The notes: a model not told the origin generated them from the letters alone. Shown: positions 42,056-54,855, counted from the stretch's first letter. The stretch is DNA of 64,000 nt from Rapana venosa (GCA_028751875.1 CM054134.1:73412292-73476291), one strand, 5' to 3'. Numbers and translations: made by a program.

Positions 42056-42490
42056 AACCGAATCTGAGGTCACCATGAGACCAGAGCAACTGGGACCACT
42101 GAATCAGAGGCAATTTTTTTTATATTGCATGATGATCAATGACAATGAGGATGACGTAATGATGCTGCTGTGGAAGTGCATATGCTTTGAGACTACTTGA
42201 CAGGGTTGTACTCTACGCTTACTATCATAATATATCCCGGGGTTAACCGGGCCTGAGAGATACAGACACCTGCAGTGTTGGTCAGGTAATTTGAGCAACA
42301 CTCTCAAACTCGCATCCGTTAAGTGGATGAAGCTCGACTGTGTGGTCCCAGTCTACCCACTGAGCCCACAGCACACTCACTCTGGGTAGGAGCCGGCTGG
42401 AGTCCGAAAAATCCTATGACTTATGGGAATTGAACCCGCGACCTTCCAGTCCGTAACCCAAGGCGCTAACCACTGCACCATGGCGGCTGG
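42056..42490 (-). repeat. SINE family E, long copy
   Basis: On the - strand the head reads ATGGTGCAGTGGTTAGCGCC (A-box-like) and GCGGGTTCAATTCCC (B-box-like). The body runs through TACCCAGAGTGAGTGTGCTG and on to ATCATCATGCAATATAAAAA and GGTCTCATGGTGACCTCAG. Both ends are recognised by comparison with 45508-46112, so the family is at least 430 bp. Confidence 0.85.
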
Positions 42491-44510
42491 TTGTATAATA
42501 ATTTTTTGTAAATGTCAACATTAATAATAAAACAAGTTAATAAATAACTAGCTAGTATTGACAGGTTTGTGTAGTTTCTGTATAACAAGTTTTCAGGCAG
42601 TGTGATAGGAAAGAATTGTCATAGTTGTGTTAAAATGTTGTGGGAGTGAGAAAAAGTTACACTTGCACTCCTGTTCCTTTTCTTGCTGATGTCCACATAA
42701 TTCTAAAAAAAGAAAAAGAAAAGCTGAATAATAGGTTTGGGCACCTGGGAAGGTGTCAGAAATTTGAGGTTTGTTTCTATCGGCATACAGCAAAATATTC
42801 TACTGTATCAAGTGAATGTTTGATTTTTGTTATGTAAAATTATGTCTGGAGAGAGAATGTATGAATGCACAGATGGGGATATGTTAGGTACAGGTGATAA
42901 TAATTATCTCATGAATGACCTTTATGGAATGTGTACACTGCAACATTCCAAATCTTACCTTAGATTTTACTTGCTCATGCATCATTTGATGCATGAACTT
43001 AAGTTTTTAGTTGCTTTGACTGTGTTTGGTATATGAGGCTGCTAGTGCTTTCCATCATGCACGGTCTTCAGCCAGTGGAAAACCAAATATGGCTACCATT
43101 GTAGCACTTAGAAAGAAATGGAAAAAGAAACCCATACAATCAGAAAATTTCTCCCAAGGATTAGGTAAGTTGATTTCTTGTGAATTTACATGCTTAAATT
43201 AGGGTTGCTCACAGGAATCAAAAACCAGTCAAATTCTATTACATTTCCTCTTCATTTGTAGCCTTCTCCTATATCCATATTAAAATATTCTCCTCTCTTG
43301 TTTCAGATTTATTGATTCTCATCCTTTTAAAGTAATTCCCATAGAAATCATGTTTATTTTATGGAATAAGTGGTGTTTGATATATTATTGTTTAAAATGG
43401 CTTTAAAAAAGCTAATGAGCATGGTTTGTACTTTGAAAATTCAACTTGCTGTCCCCTTTAATTTAAATGTGGATACTTTCAAGGCTCCTTTATTAAAGTT
43501 GGTTTGGATATTTTGTTACAAACTTGATATATTGCATCTGAGACCGACTTGACTACAATCAATATAGGCAATGTGATTTGACTGCAAGTTTGTTTTTTTC
43601 CATAAGTGTGCATGTAAATGTCTGTTAAACTCCTGCAGGATGTCACGCTTATGCTCAATCAAATTTCTGTACTTGGTTTTTGTTTGTTTGGTCACTTGTT
43701 TTAATGGATAAATAAAACCTTTAAAATGCCAAGAACAATTTCAGTATAGATACCAACCACACCTTACACATGATTGTCCGAAAAAACTCAAGGGATCCTT
43801 GATCATGCTGCTGTTCCATCATGTGAAAAGACTTGGTATTGCTGTATCCAAATGCAGTTTTTGTTCATTGTTGTATCTAAATGCAGTTTTGGTCATTGTT
43901 GTATCTACATGCAGTTTTGGTCAGATGCTGTTTGGAAGGGGATAACTGAGAAAGAACTTACAGCAATATGTTTAGCTTTGTGGGTGTCCTTCCTTCGCTC
44001 TGAGCATGAGATATTTATTTGTTTTTTTCATCAGCGCCAGTTTGTGGGAAAATGCAGCGTGTGTCTGGTTGTCGGTTTGTGTTTTTATTTGACCTGAAAA
44101 AAGGTTTGTGTTTTGTCGTGTCATGGTGCTTACAAGTAAAGGTCATGTCTTAAATGCAATGATTTGTTGTGTTTAGTGATGGTTGGGGGGGGGGGGGGGG
44201 GGGGGTGTTGGCTTTTTTTCACTGGACTGTCATTCTCTCTGTCTCTGTCTCTCTCACACACACAATTGCATTGCAAAAGACAACAATATGCATGCAGATA
44301 TGCACATGCAAGCAAATACACATGTTTCTCCTTCACTGAAAAGGGCTATGATACTGCACCAGCATTCAAAGTCTTCATGTTGACCAGTAAATGTATAGCA
44401 TGCAGACTGCATGATCATTGCTGACACATCGTCACATATACCACTGGCCATAAATGGCTTACTCTTCAATGAAAGATCTTTTTTACTCTATGTAAAAGGT
44501 AATAGTGAAT
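42491..44510. other. No gene seen
   Basis: AT-rich sequence with several short open frames (42640-42837, 42827-43036, 43370-43552, 43774-44097). None resembles a known family or is joined to another by convincing splice sites. Confidence 0.5.
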
Positions 44511-45304
44511 GGGACAGCTCAGTGGTCAGGGCACTCACTCTCCCCCAGCTAATGTGAAGCAGCTTTGAGTGTGAACACTTCATGGATGGGTGACCGTTTA
44601 TGCACCTTGGCTTCAGTACAGTACCCCAGTTCACTTAGCTGTAAATGGATAAGTTAACGGTAAAGGTGTCCCATAACCTATGTGGTCGTTATTTGTTATT
44701 TATTCTTTTATATCGAGGATAATGGAATAAGCACTATGTGCTTTTTTACATTCAGTCCCTGTGTGTATGCGGTTTTGTAAATTCTGTCATCTGTTCCCAC
44801 CGGCACACAATGGCCTACTCTTACGAAAAGCGGAACAGGATTTAAGTGTGCGCAAGATGTTCTGCGTGCGTTCTCACACGGGACCTCGGTTTACAGTCTC
44901 ATCCGAAGGACTAAGGGAGTGAGGCATCAGAGACCTAAACTTCTCAAGGGGCCAGCATATTGAGGGCGGTACCCATCTCCTCTCCATCGCTGTGCTTTAC
45001 CTTCCCTGACCCTAGAGAGGCAGGTACCCATTATTTTACAGCTGGGTGAACTGTACTTAAGCTAGGGCGCGTAAACGGTCACCCATCCAAGTGGTAACAC
45101 GTTCGATGCTCCTTAACCTTAGCTGGGGGTAAGCGAGTGCTCTGACCACTGAGCTATCCCATCCTGCCCTCATTACGGACAGGAAAGATAAAGCAGGATG
45201 GAGAGGAGATGAGCGCCACTCTCAAGATTCTGGCTCCTACAAAGGCTGAGGTCTCTGACACCTGACTCCCCAGTGACCGTATAGGTTATAGAAACCCCTT
45301 TACC
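44511..45304. repeat. Three-layer nested SINE: C(+) split by C(-), itself split by A(-)
   Basis: 44511-44650 is the head of a + strand family C copy, and its remainder resumes at about 45172-45304 (CTGCCCTCATTACGGACAGG, CTGAGGTCTCTGACACC). Between them, 44656-44689 and 44913-45171 are the two parts of a - strand family C copy. 44690-44912 is a - strand family A fragment (GGATAATGGAATAAGCACTA through CTCATCCGAAGGAC) that splits it. Confidence 0.85.
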
Positions 45305-45507
45305 CTTACCATTTCAAGACAGTATGCATACATGTTCACACAGGAAACCTGTTAATAGTCTCGTGTGAAGAACTTGAGGGGCAATGGAGTCAAATCTTCT
45401 GCTAACTCCATGGAAAAAATCTCAGACAGATGGCTTAGCAGCAGCTTGAGCTCATGTCCTCTGCTGGAATGCATGTTTGCAAGTATGTATGTGTGCACGC
45501 GACCAGC

Positions 45508-46112
45508 CACCGTGGTGCAGTGGTTAGCGCCTTGGATTTTGGACTGGAAGTTTGCGGGTTCAAATCCCATTAGAATCATTGGGTTTTTTGGACTCAAGCC
45601 AGCTCCTTTTATTTATTTTTTTATTTCGAGGATAACGGAATAAGCACTCATGTGCTTTTTTTCATCCAGTCCCTGTGTGTATGCAGTTTTGTAAATTTTG
45701 TCATCCGTTCCCACCGGCACACAATGGCCTACTCTTCCGAAAAGCGGAACGGGGTTTAATGTGTGCGCAAGATATTCTGCTTAACAGCAAGATTAACTAT
45801 TATTATCCTACCCAGAGTGAGTGTGGTGTGGGCTCATTGAGAAGACTGTGACCACACAGTCGAGCTTCATCCACTTTACAAATGCGAGTTTGAAATACTG
45901 CAAGTGTCTGTATCTCTCAGGCCTGGTTGACGCCAGGATATATTATGATAGTAAGCCTAGAGTACAACCCTGTCAAGCAGTCTCAAAGCACATCCACCTC
46001 CCCAGTAGCAGTATCACGTTATCCTCATTGTCACTGATCATCATGCAGGTGTTTTTTTTAATGCCTCTGAATGGGTGGTCCTAGATGCTCTGGTCTCATG
46101 GTGACCTCACTA
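45508..46112 (+). repeat. SINE family E interrupted by SINE family A
   Basis: 45508-45606 is the family E head (GTGGTGCAGTGGTTAGCGCC, GCGGGTTCAAATCCC). 45807-46112 is its body (TACCCAGAGTGAGTGTGGTG to GTCTCATGGTGACCTCAC). The insert at about 45607-45806 is mostly a - strand family A 3' half (AGGATAACGGAATAAGCACT, TTCCGAAAAGCGGAACGGGG). Confidence 0.85.
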
Positions 46113-46977
46113 ATTATAGTCCCAGTGGAGAGATATCAATCTAGGGACTGTGGTTGCAAGTCATTTAAATATAAATAATATATATAAATTCCATACATTA
46201 TTATTATTATTTCACTTTGGTGTCATGGGCCAACTAAAAATAGTGCAATTCTTTAAGCAACAGAGCTATGCCAGCATAATGATGCTGTGCAGCCCTATTG
46301 TAACATACAGAGAGTTGTGAGCTCTCCTGTGACAAGTTATCACCTTCAGCGCTGGTGTCCCATGATGCATTGCTCCTGATGACTGTTCACTCACAAAGCA
46401 GTAGTAAAGTACAGGTACTGCAGTAGGTACTGGCAGATACTCTTCACTACTTACCAGACAACAACAGCAGCAGCGACAACAGCAGCAGCTGTAACCACAC
46501 CCTTCACTTGACCATGGCCGATACAAGCCCAGGTCTACAAGCGGAATGAAACTACCCCTGGACAACTTTGACCTGAGGCTACAGGTAACTATTGCTATTG
46601 TTTATTTATGCAGATTTGCTTAGTATTCTGGATTGTTTTTACATGTCTAGGATAAAAAACATTTCGAAAGCAAGACTAATCCATTTGTTTGTTTGTTTTG
46701 TTTTGTTACGGATTCCAAAAAGAACTTGACTAGATTATCAAGGTGGGGCCAGATTTCCTGCCCTCCTTATGCTGTGACTCGATTTTTACTTTTAAAACTC
46801 TTTTAAAACTGCATTGTAATTTTTAGGAAGTGTCTTGAGCAAGCTGAATATGGTTGACCCCATACCTTTTCAGGCTGTAGTGAACATTTGTAAAAAGAAT
46901 AATGAAAGGTTTAAGGTGTTCTGAAGTTGCATTCCATTATGCAGTTCTCTTTCCAACAACTTTCGAATTAACTAGAG

Positions 46978-47238
46978 GTGATGATCTGCACGCCGAGTGC
47001 TTCATTTAAAAAGATGGTCAGGCCTAGTAATAGCATTCAGTGTGTGCCTACTGTCCAAGGAGGAAGAAGAAGAGGCAGACCAAGGAAGAGCTGGGAGGAT
47101 AACATCAGCGAATGGACAGGCCTAGAACTCAACAAAACCCTGAGAAAGGCAGAACAGAGAGAGGAATGGAGGGAACTGGTTGTTGAGACTTTGAGGGTGC
47201 CCCCACGGTCGTCAGACTACGGGACAGATAGATAGTGT
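46978..47238 (+). pseudogene. Non-LTR retrotransposon 3' end (post-RT tail)
   Basis: One open frame reads GGRRRGRPRKSWEDNISEWT then GLELNKTLRKAEQREEWREL, ending TDR-stop with a GATAGATAG tail. The GRxRKxWxDNIxEWTG pattern closes ORF2 of a large group of animal non-LTR retrotransposons. It parallels the element at 62.0-62.88 kb (GRKRGRQNKSWMDNIREWTR). Only the last 60 or so residues are recognisable. Confidence 0.7.
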
Positions 47239-47334
47239 GCCTACATGATTTTCCCGCGCATCAGTTCCAAAATTCAGGCCCCTCGTTACCACGTGACAAT
47301 ACCTTGGTCCAGATATTCCTGTATCCCTGCATTC

Positions 47335-47596
47335 CGAACATACCATACCGTTCGTGTTTCCGTAACCCATCGAAGGCTGACACGAATTACAGGGTTTTAA
47401 CGCGTATGCTTCAGCTTCTGCATGTGTACATACAGGAAGATAATTAGGGCACTGGCAGGTCTTCACTTGAAGTCGACCAGGAAATGGTAGAAATCCCCAC
47501 CCTTAATTCACCAGACGCCGCCTAGATTCAAACCCACAACTTCATGGACCATGGGAATGAAGTCGAACGGTCTTAACCACTTGGCTATAATAGCAT
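47335..47596 (-). repeat. SINE family B copy with tRNA-like head
   Basis: Reverse complement: TAGCCAAGTGGTTAAGACCG is A-box-like and GTGGGTTTGAATCTAGG is B-box-like, at the right-hand end. The body includes TTCGTGTTTCCGTAACCCAT and GGGCACTGGCAGGTCTTCAC. Confidence 0.82.
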
Positions 47597-47907
47597 CATT
47601 CACCAGCGTAAGTCGGGAAGACCACGTCATATTGGAGATTCAAATAGGCACAGATCGTTGCCATCTGATAATGGTGTCAGGGCCCTAACCACTATCTTAC
47701 TCATGTCAATGGGATCTTTTTGTTTTTCTTTTTGCTGTTGGGCCAGCTTGTATTCATTGTTTTATGTCATGATCAGTCAGCCATTGATGGGAAAACTCGA
47801 GCAACAAAGTGAGCCGTTCTTGGAGTAGCCTACTTAAATGCTCGGTTGTGTTTCGTATTGTTATATTAATAACCTTTCAAGCTTTGAGAAATACAAACGC
47901 GCGCACG

Positions 47908-48225
47908 AGACGGTTTTTGCCCACCTTTAAAGTAGCCGCATTCCGACGTGGGGAATGCGTGCTGGGAATGTTGTGTTTGGGTAACCCACAGAACGTTGAC
48001 ATGAATAATCGGATCTTTAACGTGCATATCAAGATATTTGGCATGCATAGGCTATGTACACGATGGGAATTATGGCTTTGGCTGGTCTGTACTTGAAGTT
48101 GACCTGGGAGATTGTAAAAATACCCGTTCTTAAATCACCAGAGGCAACCGAGATTCGAATCCACAACTTCATGGACTGTGGGATTGAAGTCGAACGGTCT
48201 TAACCACTTGGCTATAGCGTCCCTA
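47908..48225 (-). repeat. SINE family B copy
   Basis: Body ACGGTTTTTGCCCACC, AGTAGCCGCATTCCGACGTG and AACGTTGACATGAATAATCG. The head is at the right end with ACGGTCTTAACCACTTGGCT. The copy is close to full length. Confidence 0.82.
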
Positions 48226-48383
48226 TCACACGGGGATATGTTTTTCGGGACAGATCAGAGAAAAATTCGCACGTTTTTTCGTTCCTCGGCTTATGCTCCA
48301 AAGTTCACCAATGCCGATATTTTTATGTAGGCCTATACGACCGTTTAACCCCCAGTTAAGTTGCCGCATACCGACGTCTAAAC

Positions 48384-48770
48384 ACACCTGTGTGCATGCA
48401 TTTTTAAAAATTGTCATCCGCTCATACAAGCACGAAATACCCTTCCAAAAGCGGAACGGGTTTTAACGTGTGCTTAAGATGTTCCGTGCGCGTTTGTACT
48501 CGGGGCCTCAGTTTATAGTTTCATCCGAAAGACTTTCGGGGAGTGGAGTTGGTATTGATAATTCCAGGGGGAATCCTCTCAAACACGAAATGGCCTACTC
48601 TTCCAAAAGCGGAATGGGTTTTAGCGTGTGCGTAAAATGTTCCGTGTGCGTTCGTACTAGGGACCTCAGTTTATAGTCTCATCCAAAAGACTTGGGGGGG
48701 GGGGGGGGGGGGGGGAGGGGGGACTTGTATTGAAAAATCCTCTCGAACGGGTGTCTCAGAGGTGGTTCGA
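48384..48770 (-). repeat. Two SINE family A fragments with a 22-base G run
   Basis: CCAAAAGCGGAACGGGTTTT at about 48445 and CCAAAAGCGGAATGGGTTTT at about 48602 begin two partial - strand family A copies. The second contains G(22) at 48694-48715 where the consensus reads GGACTTTTGGGGA. Confidence 0.78.
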
Positions 48771-49104
48771 ACCCGCTACAGAATGTAAGATGACACAAAA
48801 CAACCTCGCGTGATACTCCTTCCTCCCCTCTCCTGCCAACATAGGCCTACATGTATGATGGCTGCAGAAAATGATGATGCAAGTGAAATGCTGTGTACTC
48901 ATATCAATGTTCAGTGCCTTGCGGAAACTGACGGGCATTTTTCTTCTTTTTTAGATCAAATTTTCAGTTTTTCCATTGTGCAACTACGAGTTGATATAAT
49001 CACATTTTGAAGGCTAAACTGACGGGCATAAGTAGTAACCTTGTCAATGCATTTGGTGGAACACCTGAGTAGGTTTCATGGCCCATGGGCATATTTTCAA
49101 CAAT

Positions 49105-49134
49105 AAAAGTGTGTGTGTGTGTGTGTGTGTTGTG

Positions 49135-49177
<43 letters not shown>

Positions 49178-49365
49178 GTGTGTGTGTGTGTGTGTTCCGT
49201 TCCTCGGCCAGAGCTCGGAGGTTAAACAATGGTGAGATTTTGCGTATGCGACCGTTTTTGCCCACCATGAAGGTAGCCGCATTCCGACTTCGGGGATGTA
49301 ACCTATGTTCGTGTTTCCGTAACACCCGAACGCTGACATGAATCACGGGATCTTAAACGTGTGCA
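49105..49365 (-). repeat. (GT)n microsatellite and truncated SINE family B
   Basis: (GT)n at 49108-49195 directly abuts a family B 3' half: GAGGTTAAACAATGGTGAGA, TTTTTGCCCACCATGAAGGT, GAACGCTGACATGAATCACG. Confidence 0.82.
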
Positions 49366-50293
49366 TTGTCATGTGCACAGGTGTTGAATTGCGCACAGGT
49401 GTGGAGATGTGGTTATATTTGTTTTTGTGAAAAGTGGCCAAGCTTTATTATTGTTACTACAAGTATATTTTTTCTAAGTGAAGGTTGGAACCTTTCTCCT
49501 AATTATGCAGTAGGGCCGCAATTGTGATTGTAACTCACTGGATAGGATGGCTGGTATCCTCTCATCACTACTTGGTAGTGGTTGGCTAGAAGAGATAAAC
49601 AGTTCTCACCAAAGTTAACATTGTAAAGACAAAACAAAACTTCATCACTGCTGCCTTTGGCCAGGGCAGGTCGGGGATCTGAGGATTGAATTTTCCCATT
49701 CAGCCAGGCTGTTGGGATGGATAGGTAATAAGTTATAACTTTGTACTGAAACTTGAACTTGTCAAGTTAGACTTATGATGGAAACTAAAGAAAAAGTGAA
49801 AAAGAAAGTAAAGAAAACCAAAAGAAAAATAGATAAAAAGGGAAATAGTAAAAGAAGGTAAAAACTATGGATGGAAATAAGAGATGATTGTGAAGGAAAG
49901 TGAAAAAAACAAAACGATAGGGTGACCTTCCAACACCTGAATGAAGGAAGAAACATTCATCGGAAATACTGGGTGAGTACCAAAATGGAATATAAAATTT
50001 GTTTCTTTTACTACATAGTCCTGTTGTCTTGTCACAGGATTACGGGCCATTTCACTTCAAGGTGAATACTTAACGTGAATAATCTTCCACCCAGAAGTAT
50101 TTTGGAGAATCTTGCATTGTCCAATAGCAGAGGATGACCCATTCAGATAGAAACAGGAATTGTGGAACATTGAACAGATTTGTTTATGAATGTAAATAAG
50201 TGTTGTGGTGATCACGCCTCAAAAGGATAAGGGAGGCTGATATAAACGTAAGACAGATTCCTTTATGCATTTATGGCTGGATTATTCAACAAT

Positions 50294-50645
50294 TTATTTT
50301 ATTATTTCTTATTCTTTTATATCGAGGATAGTGGAATAAGCACTTATGTGCTTTTTTACATCCTGTCCCCGTGTGTATGCGGTTTTGTAAATTGTCATCT
50401 GTTCCCACCGGCACACAATGGCCTACTCTTACGAAAAGCAGAACAGGATTTTAACGTGTGTGCAAGATGTTCTGCGTGCGTTCGCACACGGGGCCTCGGT
50501 TTATAGTCTCATCCGAAGGACTTTTGGGGAGAGTGGAGTCTGCACTGATGTTAACTCCAGGGGAAAATATCCCCTTGAACGGGAATCGAACCCGGGTTGT
50601 CAGATTGCGAGCGTAATGTTCTAACCGCTAGGCTATCCCGTCCCG
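50294..50645 (-). repeat. SINE family A, full-length with 8-bp target-site duplication
   Basis: A 352-bp copy flanked by TCAACAAT at 50286-50293 and 50646-50653. Read on the - strand, the head is GGGACGGGATAGCCTAGCGG with A-box-like TAGCCTAGCGGTTAGAAC and B-box-like GGGTTCGATTCCCG. The 3' end is TTATCCTCGATATAAAAGAA. It is the best-preserved copy in the window and serves here as the family reference. Confidence 0.92.
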
Positions 50646-52184
50646 TCAACAATGATGAAATTATCCACCTATCTTTGAATAAAATGACTTGTACTTTTAC
50701 CTATGAAATTAATCGGCCATAATTATTGTAAGTAGGCCTAAATCCCTTTGTAGAGGGAGAGGGAACTTGACGTTGTGTGGCCACTGGTTGAGTGGAGAGA
50801 TAGCGGCAGTGTGCTGGAGGCTGCTGCAGTGTAAAATGGCGTGTGACTGGCAGCATGACAGTGGTGACCCCGACTTGAGATTTTTTGTTTCCCTCCCTAA
50901 GAAAATTGAAAACATTTTTTGTTTTTCCTTCCTCCCTGTTAAGATTTTGATTTGAATACAAAAATTAGAGTGAAACAAATGCATGATTGCAAACACTTCA
51001 TACACGCTCACATGCACACACATACCCGACACACTTGTCCACAAGTACACGGACATGTACACACGCAAGCATGCACATAAAGCTCCTGCACGAGCATATA
51101 CATGTACGTACCCGCGCGTGCACACACCGAATGGGAGTAAAACCGAGATGTGATTTTTTTTTTTTTAACCAGTAGAATTCACAGTGCTGATCGCCAATTA
51201 GAATTAATTGCTAACCAGAACCGAAAACGTTATGCTCACAGGAACCCATCAGAAAGACGACATGCCGGCCACTTTGTGTACTAGGCCTACAGACCAACCT
51301 TGATACTTGACTTTGACTGGCGGCTAACTTGGCAGCAGAAGATCACACGAACAGAGGCCAGAGTACGACTTCTCCTCATGAGAAAAAAACTACTTGTGGC
51401 TGATGATGCTACTGTACAGCCACTGCAGTGGTAGCGTGTGACTTCAGCGAAAATCTCATTGTGAGTATGGTCACATTTTTGCAGACACTTGTGTATTTGG
51501 TAGGCTATAGTTATTTGAATGTCTGGATGAGTTCAGTTGAGTAGGCATGGATGCTGGCAGGCAGGCACTGGCACCCACCCACTCAGCAATACGCGCGCAT
51601 ATGCCCGCATAGGCGCACATGCACGCACACAGACACACCACTGTTTTGCACAAACATAATAGCCTAGGCTATGCCTGTGCTAGACTACTGGTAGGCCCTA
51701 CAGAATAGAGGTAGGCCTAGGACCTAGCCCAGGGAGGGAGATTCTGGAGGCACAACTGTTCCATGAAATTTCATCACAAAATGTCAATACCTGTTGACGT
51801 AAAAGAGCTGGGTGGAAGGAAGGAAGCCTGGACAAATGGCAGTCTTTGACACACTATGAATGTGGCCTAATTGAAGACGCCTACAACAGTAGTGTGTGGG
51901 CACAACAGTCACTGATACAGCATTGTTTTATGTAGTGCAACGTTTGAACTCTTTGAATCAGATCATACTGAAAGGATTGTTGTGTTTCTGCTGCATTTTC
52001 TGGTCTATTAATATTATCTGCTTCTGATAGCTGCCCGGACGTCAGTTCGATTGTAAAAAACACAAGATCGCCATTATTTTCAACATGGCTGAATCCCCTG
52101 ATGCTGTAGGCCTAGGCCCTAGCTTGGCCTAGTGCAGTCAATGTTCATGACTTGCCACTTTTTGCTGATTTTTCACATTCTTTG

Positions 52185-52792
52185 ACTAGAGCAACGAGGT
52201 TCACCAATGGTGAGATTTTTGTGGACATGAACGTTTGCGAACCATTAAGGTAGCTGCATTCTGACTTCATGGAGGATGTCTAAACACCTGTGCATGTTTT
52301 CATTTTTTTAAATTGTCTTCCACTCCTACCAGTACACAGGAGTCTTCTCTTCCAAATGTGGAACGATTTTTTTCCCGTTCATCACCTAGAGCCCCGAGGT
52401 TCAACCCTTGGTGAGATTTTGCGTATCGGACCGTTTTTGCCCACCATGAAGGTAGCCGCATTCCGACTTCGGGGATGTATGTGCTGGATATGTTTGTGTT
52501 TCTGGAACCCACCGAATGCTGACATGAATTACGGGATCTTAAACGTACATCTATATGATCTTCTGAATGTGTGTGTATGTATATATAGGCTATATGCGCG
52601 AAGGCAATTAAGGCACTGGCATGTCTGCTGCACTTGAATTTGATCTGGTCTGCTGCACTTGAAGTTGATCTGAGACATCATAAAAATCCCCACTCTTAAT
52701 TCACCAAATGCCGCCGGGATTCGAACCCATGACTTCATGGACCCATGGGATTGAAGTCGAACATTCTTAACCACTTGGCTGTAACATCCATT
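52185..52792 (-). repeat. SINE family B, truncated copy plus near-full copy
   Basis: 52185-52300 is a 3' part (AGGTTCACCAATGGTGAGAT). 52372-52792 is a longer copy with TTTTTGCCCACCATGAAGGT and GGTAGCCGCATTCCGACTTC, and the head near ATTCTTAACCACTTGGCTGT. Confidence 0.82.
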
Positions 52793-52861
52793 GGAACGGT
52801 TTTCACATGTGCACAAGATGTTGCGCATGTGCCCATGTGCACTCCTGCATGCCTACATGCT

Positions 52862-52896
<35 letters not shown>

Positions 52897-53105
52897 GATA
52901 GTCAGGTGTTGTTATTGCTCTGCTAAGTTTTGGTAAATTTACCAATTCATCCAGCACCATGCCTGTTCTTGGACTACCAACAGCACTGGAAGCAACCCTG
53001 GGTGCCCTGCTGCAAGACAGTCACTTGACTTCCTGGTGAATTTGTGGAGAAGGGAGCAATACGACAGTCATACTTCGACTGAGGACAGACAGTGACAGCG
53101 TCAAC

Positions 53106-53853
53106 ATGGCTGGCCAGCAAACTTCTACCTGCCAACATTTCCGAAAAAAAAATCCCAGTCAACTGAACAGGGACAGGAGACGGATACAGGAAAGGAGACA
53201 GACAGAGGAAAGGAGACAGACAGAGGAAAGGAGGCAGACAGCAATAAGGGAAGAGAAAAATGAAGCAAGTGAGTCTTTCACTTATGAAAATTCTCTAACT
53301 TTATTTATGCCAACTCCCCCAACAAGCCACGCTGTCTCACACACCAGCACGCCCCTGTCTTCTGACAACACACCGCTGCACGTGCTGTCTTCTGCACGTG
53401 AATTTCGCCCTACGTCACGGGATGTCACCACGCTAGAAGCAGGCACAGTCTCTGATCAGCAACACGAAATTGACCTTGCTGATGTGTGTAGTGCATCAGA
53501 CACCACTGAGGAGAACAGTTTGCGACATTTCTCTGCAGAAGGCGGAAGAGATGGGCTGCAGTGTGGAGCTGATCAGGGACTATGTGGCAGAGCTGACAGA
53601 CAGATCGCTGCAGAGAAGACTGAGGGACACCCAGAGAAACCAGGACTTCGGCAAAGTGTTTGTTTCTGACAGTACACCAGACACTGTTATCTGTGAAAGT
53701 GATGACTTGGTCATTCAGTTCAAGTGGACAGATAGCTCTGATGAACCAGCCGATTTCTTTTGGTTTATAAAAAAGGACACTAAACACCTAAGGAAGAACG
53801 AGCCATTTTTTCCAGGCTACAGCTGTGGACTTTGGCAGATCGTAAAAGAATGA
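53106..53853 (+). CDS. Unclassified ORF pair, possible split gene or transposon-derived ORF
   Basis: The ATG at 53106 (context CAACATGG) opens MAGQQTSTCQHFRKKNPSQL, then a basic stretch with RRQTEE repeats from an 18-bp tandem repeat. In a different frame, from about 53530 to the TGA at 53851-53853, a stretch with coding-like third-position bias reads AEEMGCSVELIRDYVAELTD ... DLVIQFKWTDSSDEPADFFW ... YSCGLWQIVKE. Between them lie a strong donor (GCAA|GTGAGT at 53269) and an acceptor-like TTTCTCTGCAG ending at 53538, but joining these keeps the first frame and not the second. So this is a frameshifted ORF, two separate coding pieces or a gene whose splicing I have wrong. I do not recognise the family. 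The C/H-basic N-terminus vaguely recalls ORFs carried by invertebrate transposons. Confidence 0.4.
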
Positions 53854-53954
53854 AAAACAGGATTGATGCCAGTCTTAATTTTCTGCATGTGATCATGGGT
53901 GTTGTTCAATATCAGCTTGGATAATTGTGATTGTGACTGCCTATTTTGAAATAG

Positions 53955-54226
<272 letters not shown>

Positions 54227-54538
54227 ATAAACGGACTGCCGCATACGTGTCCTCGCCAGTTTCGTTTTCCTCACGTGTTTTGTGTAACAAACTAGCAGTA
54301 GCCAGTGGCCCTGCCTGACTGAACACTTTGCTGCAATGCTGTGTCTGATTCTGGATCTGTATCTCTGTACCATGACGTGGAATCCATGCCATGAAGATCA
54401 GTTGGGCTACAATCATATTTGTTGCTGTTGTTGTTATTGTTCAATATATGTGTTGTGCCCAGTCCCCTTCCCACTGTCCCCTTGTGAATGGGCTTCACAG
54501 CTTAAATCACAATAAACTATTGTCATTGTCATTGTCAT

Positions 54539-54855
<317 letters not shown>

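Noticed and set aside
46546..46584. Short possible first exon MKLPLDNFDLRLQ followed by GTAACT
   Set aside because: Thirteen codons with no identifiable downstream exon.
48853..49010. Open frame MAAENDDASEMLCTHINVQC and onward, about 50 codons
   Set aside because: No homology recognised, no clear splice sites, and it lies between SINE fragments. It could be a small exon but is unsupported.
50580..50645. tRNA gene on the - strand with intact A- and B-box-like motifs
   Set aside because: It is the head of a SINE with an 8-bp target-site duplication and many related copies. It does not appear to fold into a full cloverleaf with an acceptor stem.
52084..52120. Possible translation start MAESPDAV in a good ATG context
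   Set aside because: The frame closes within 15 codons and no convincing donor follows.
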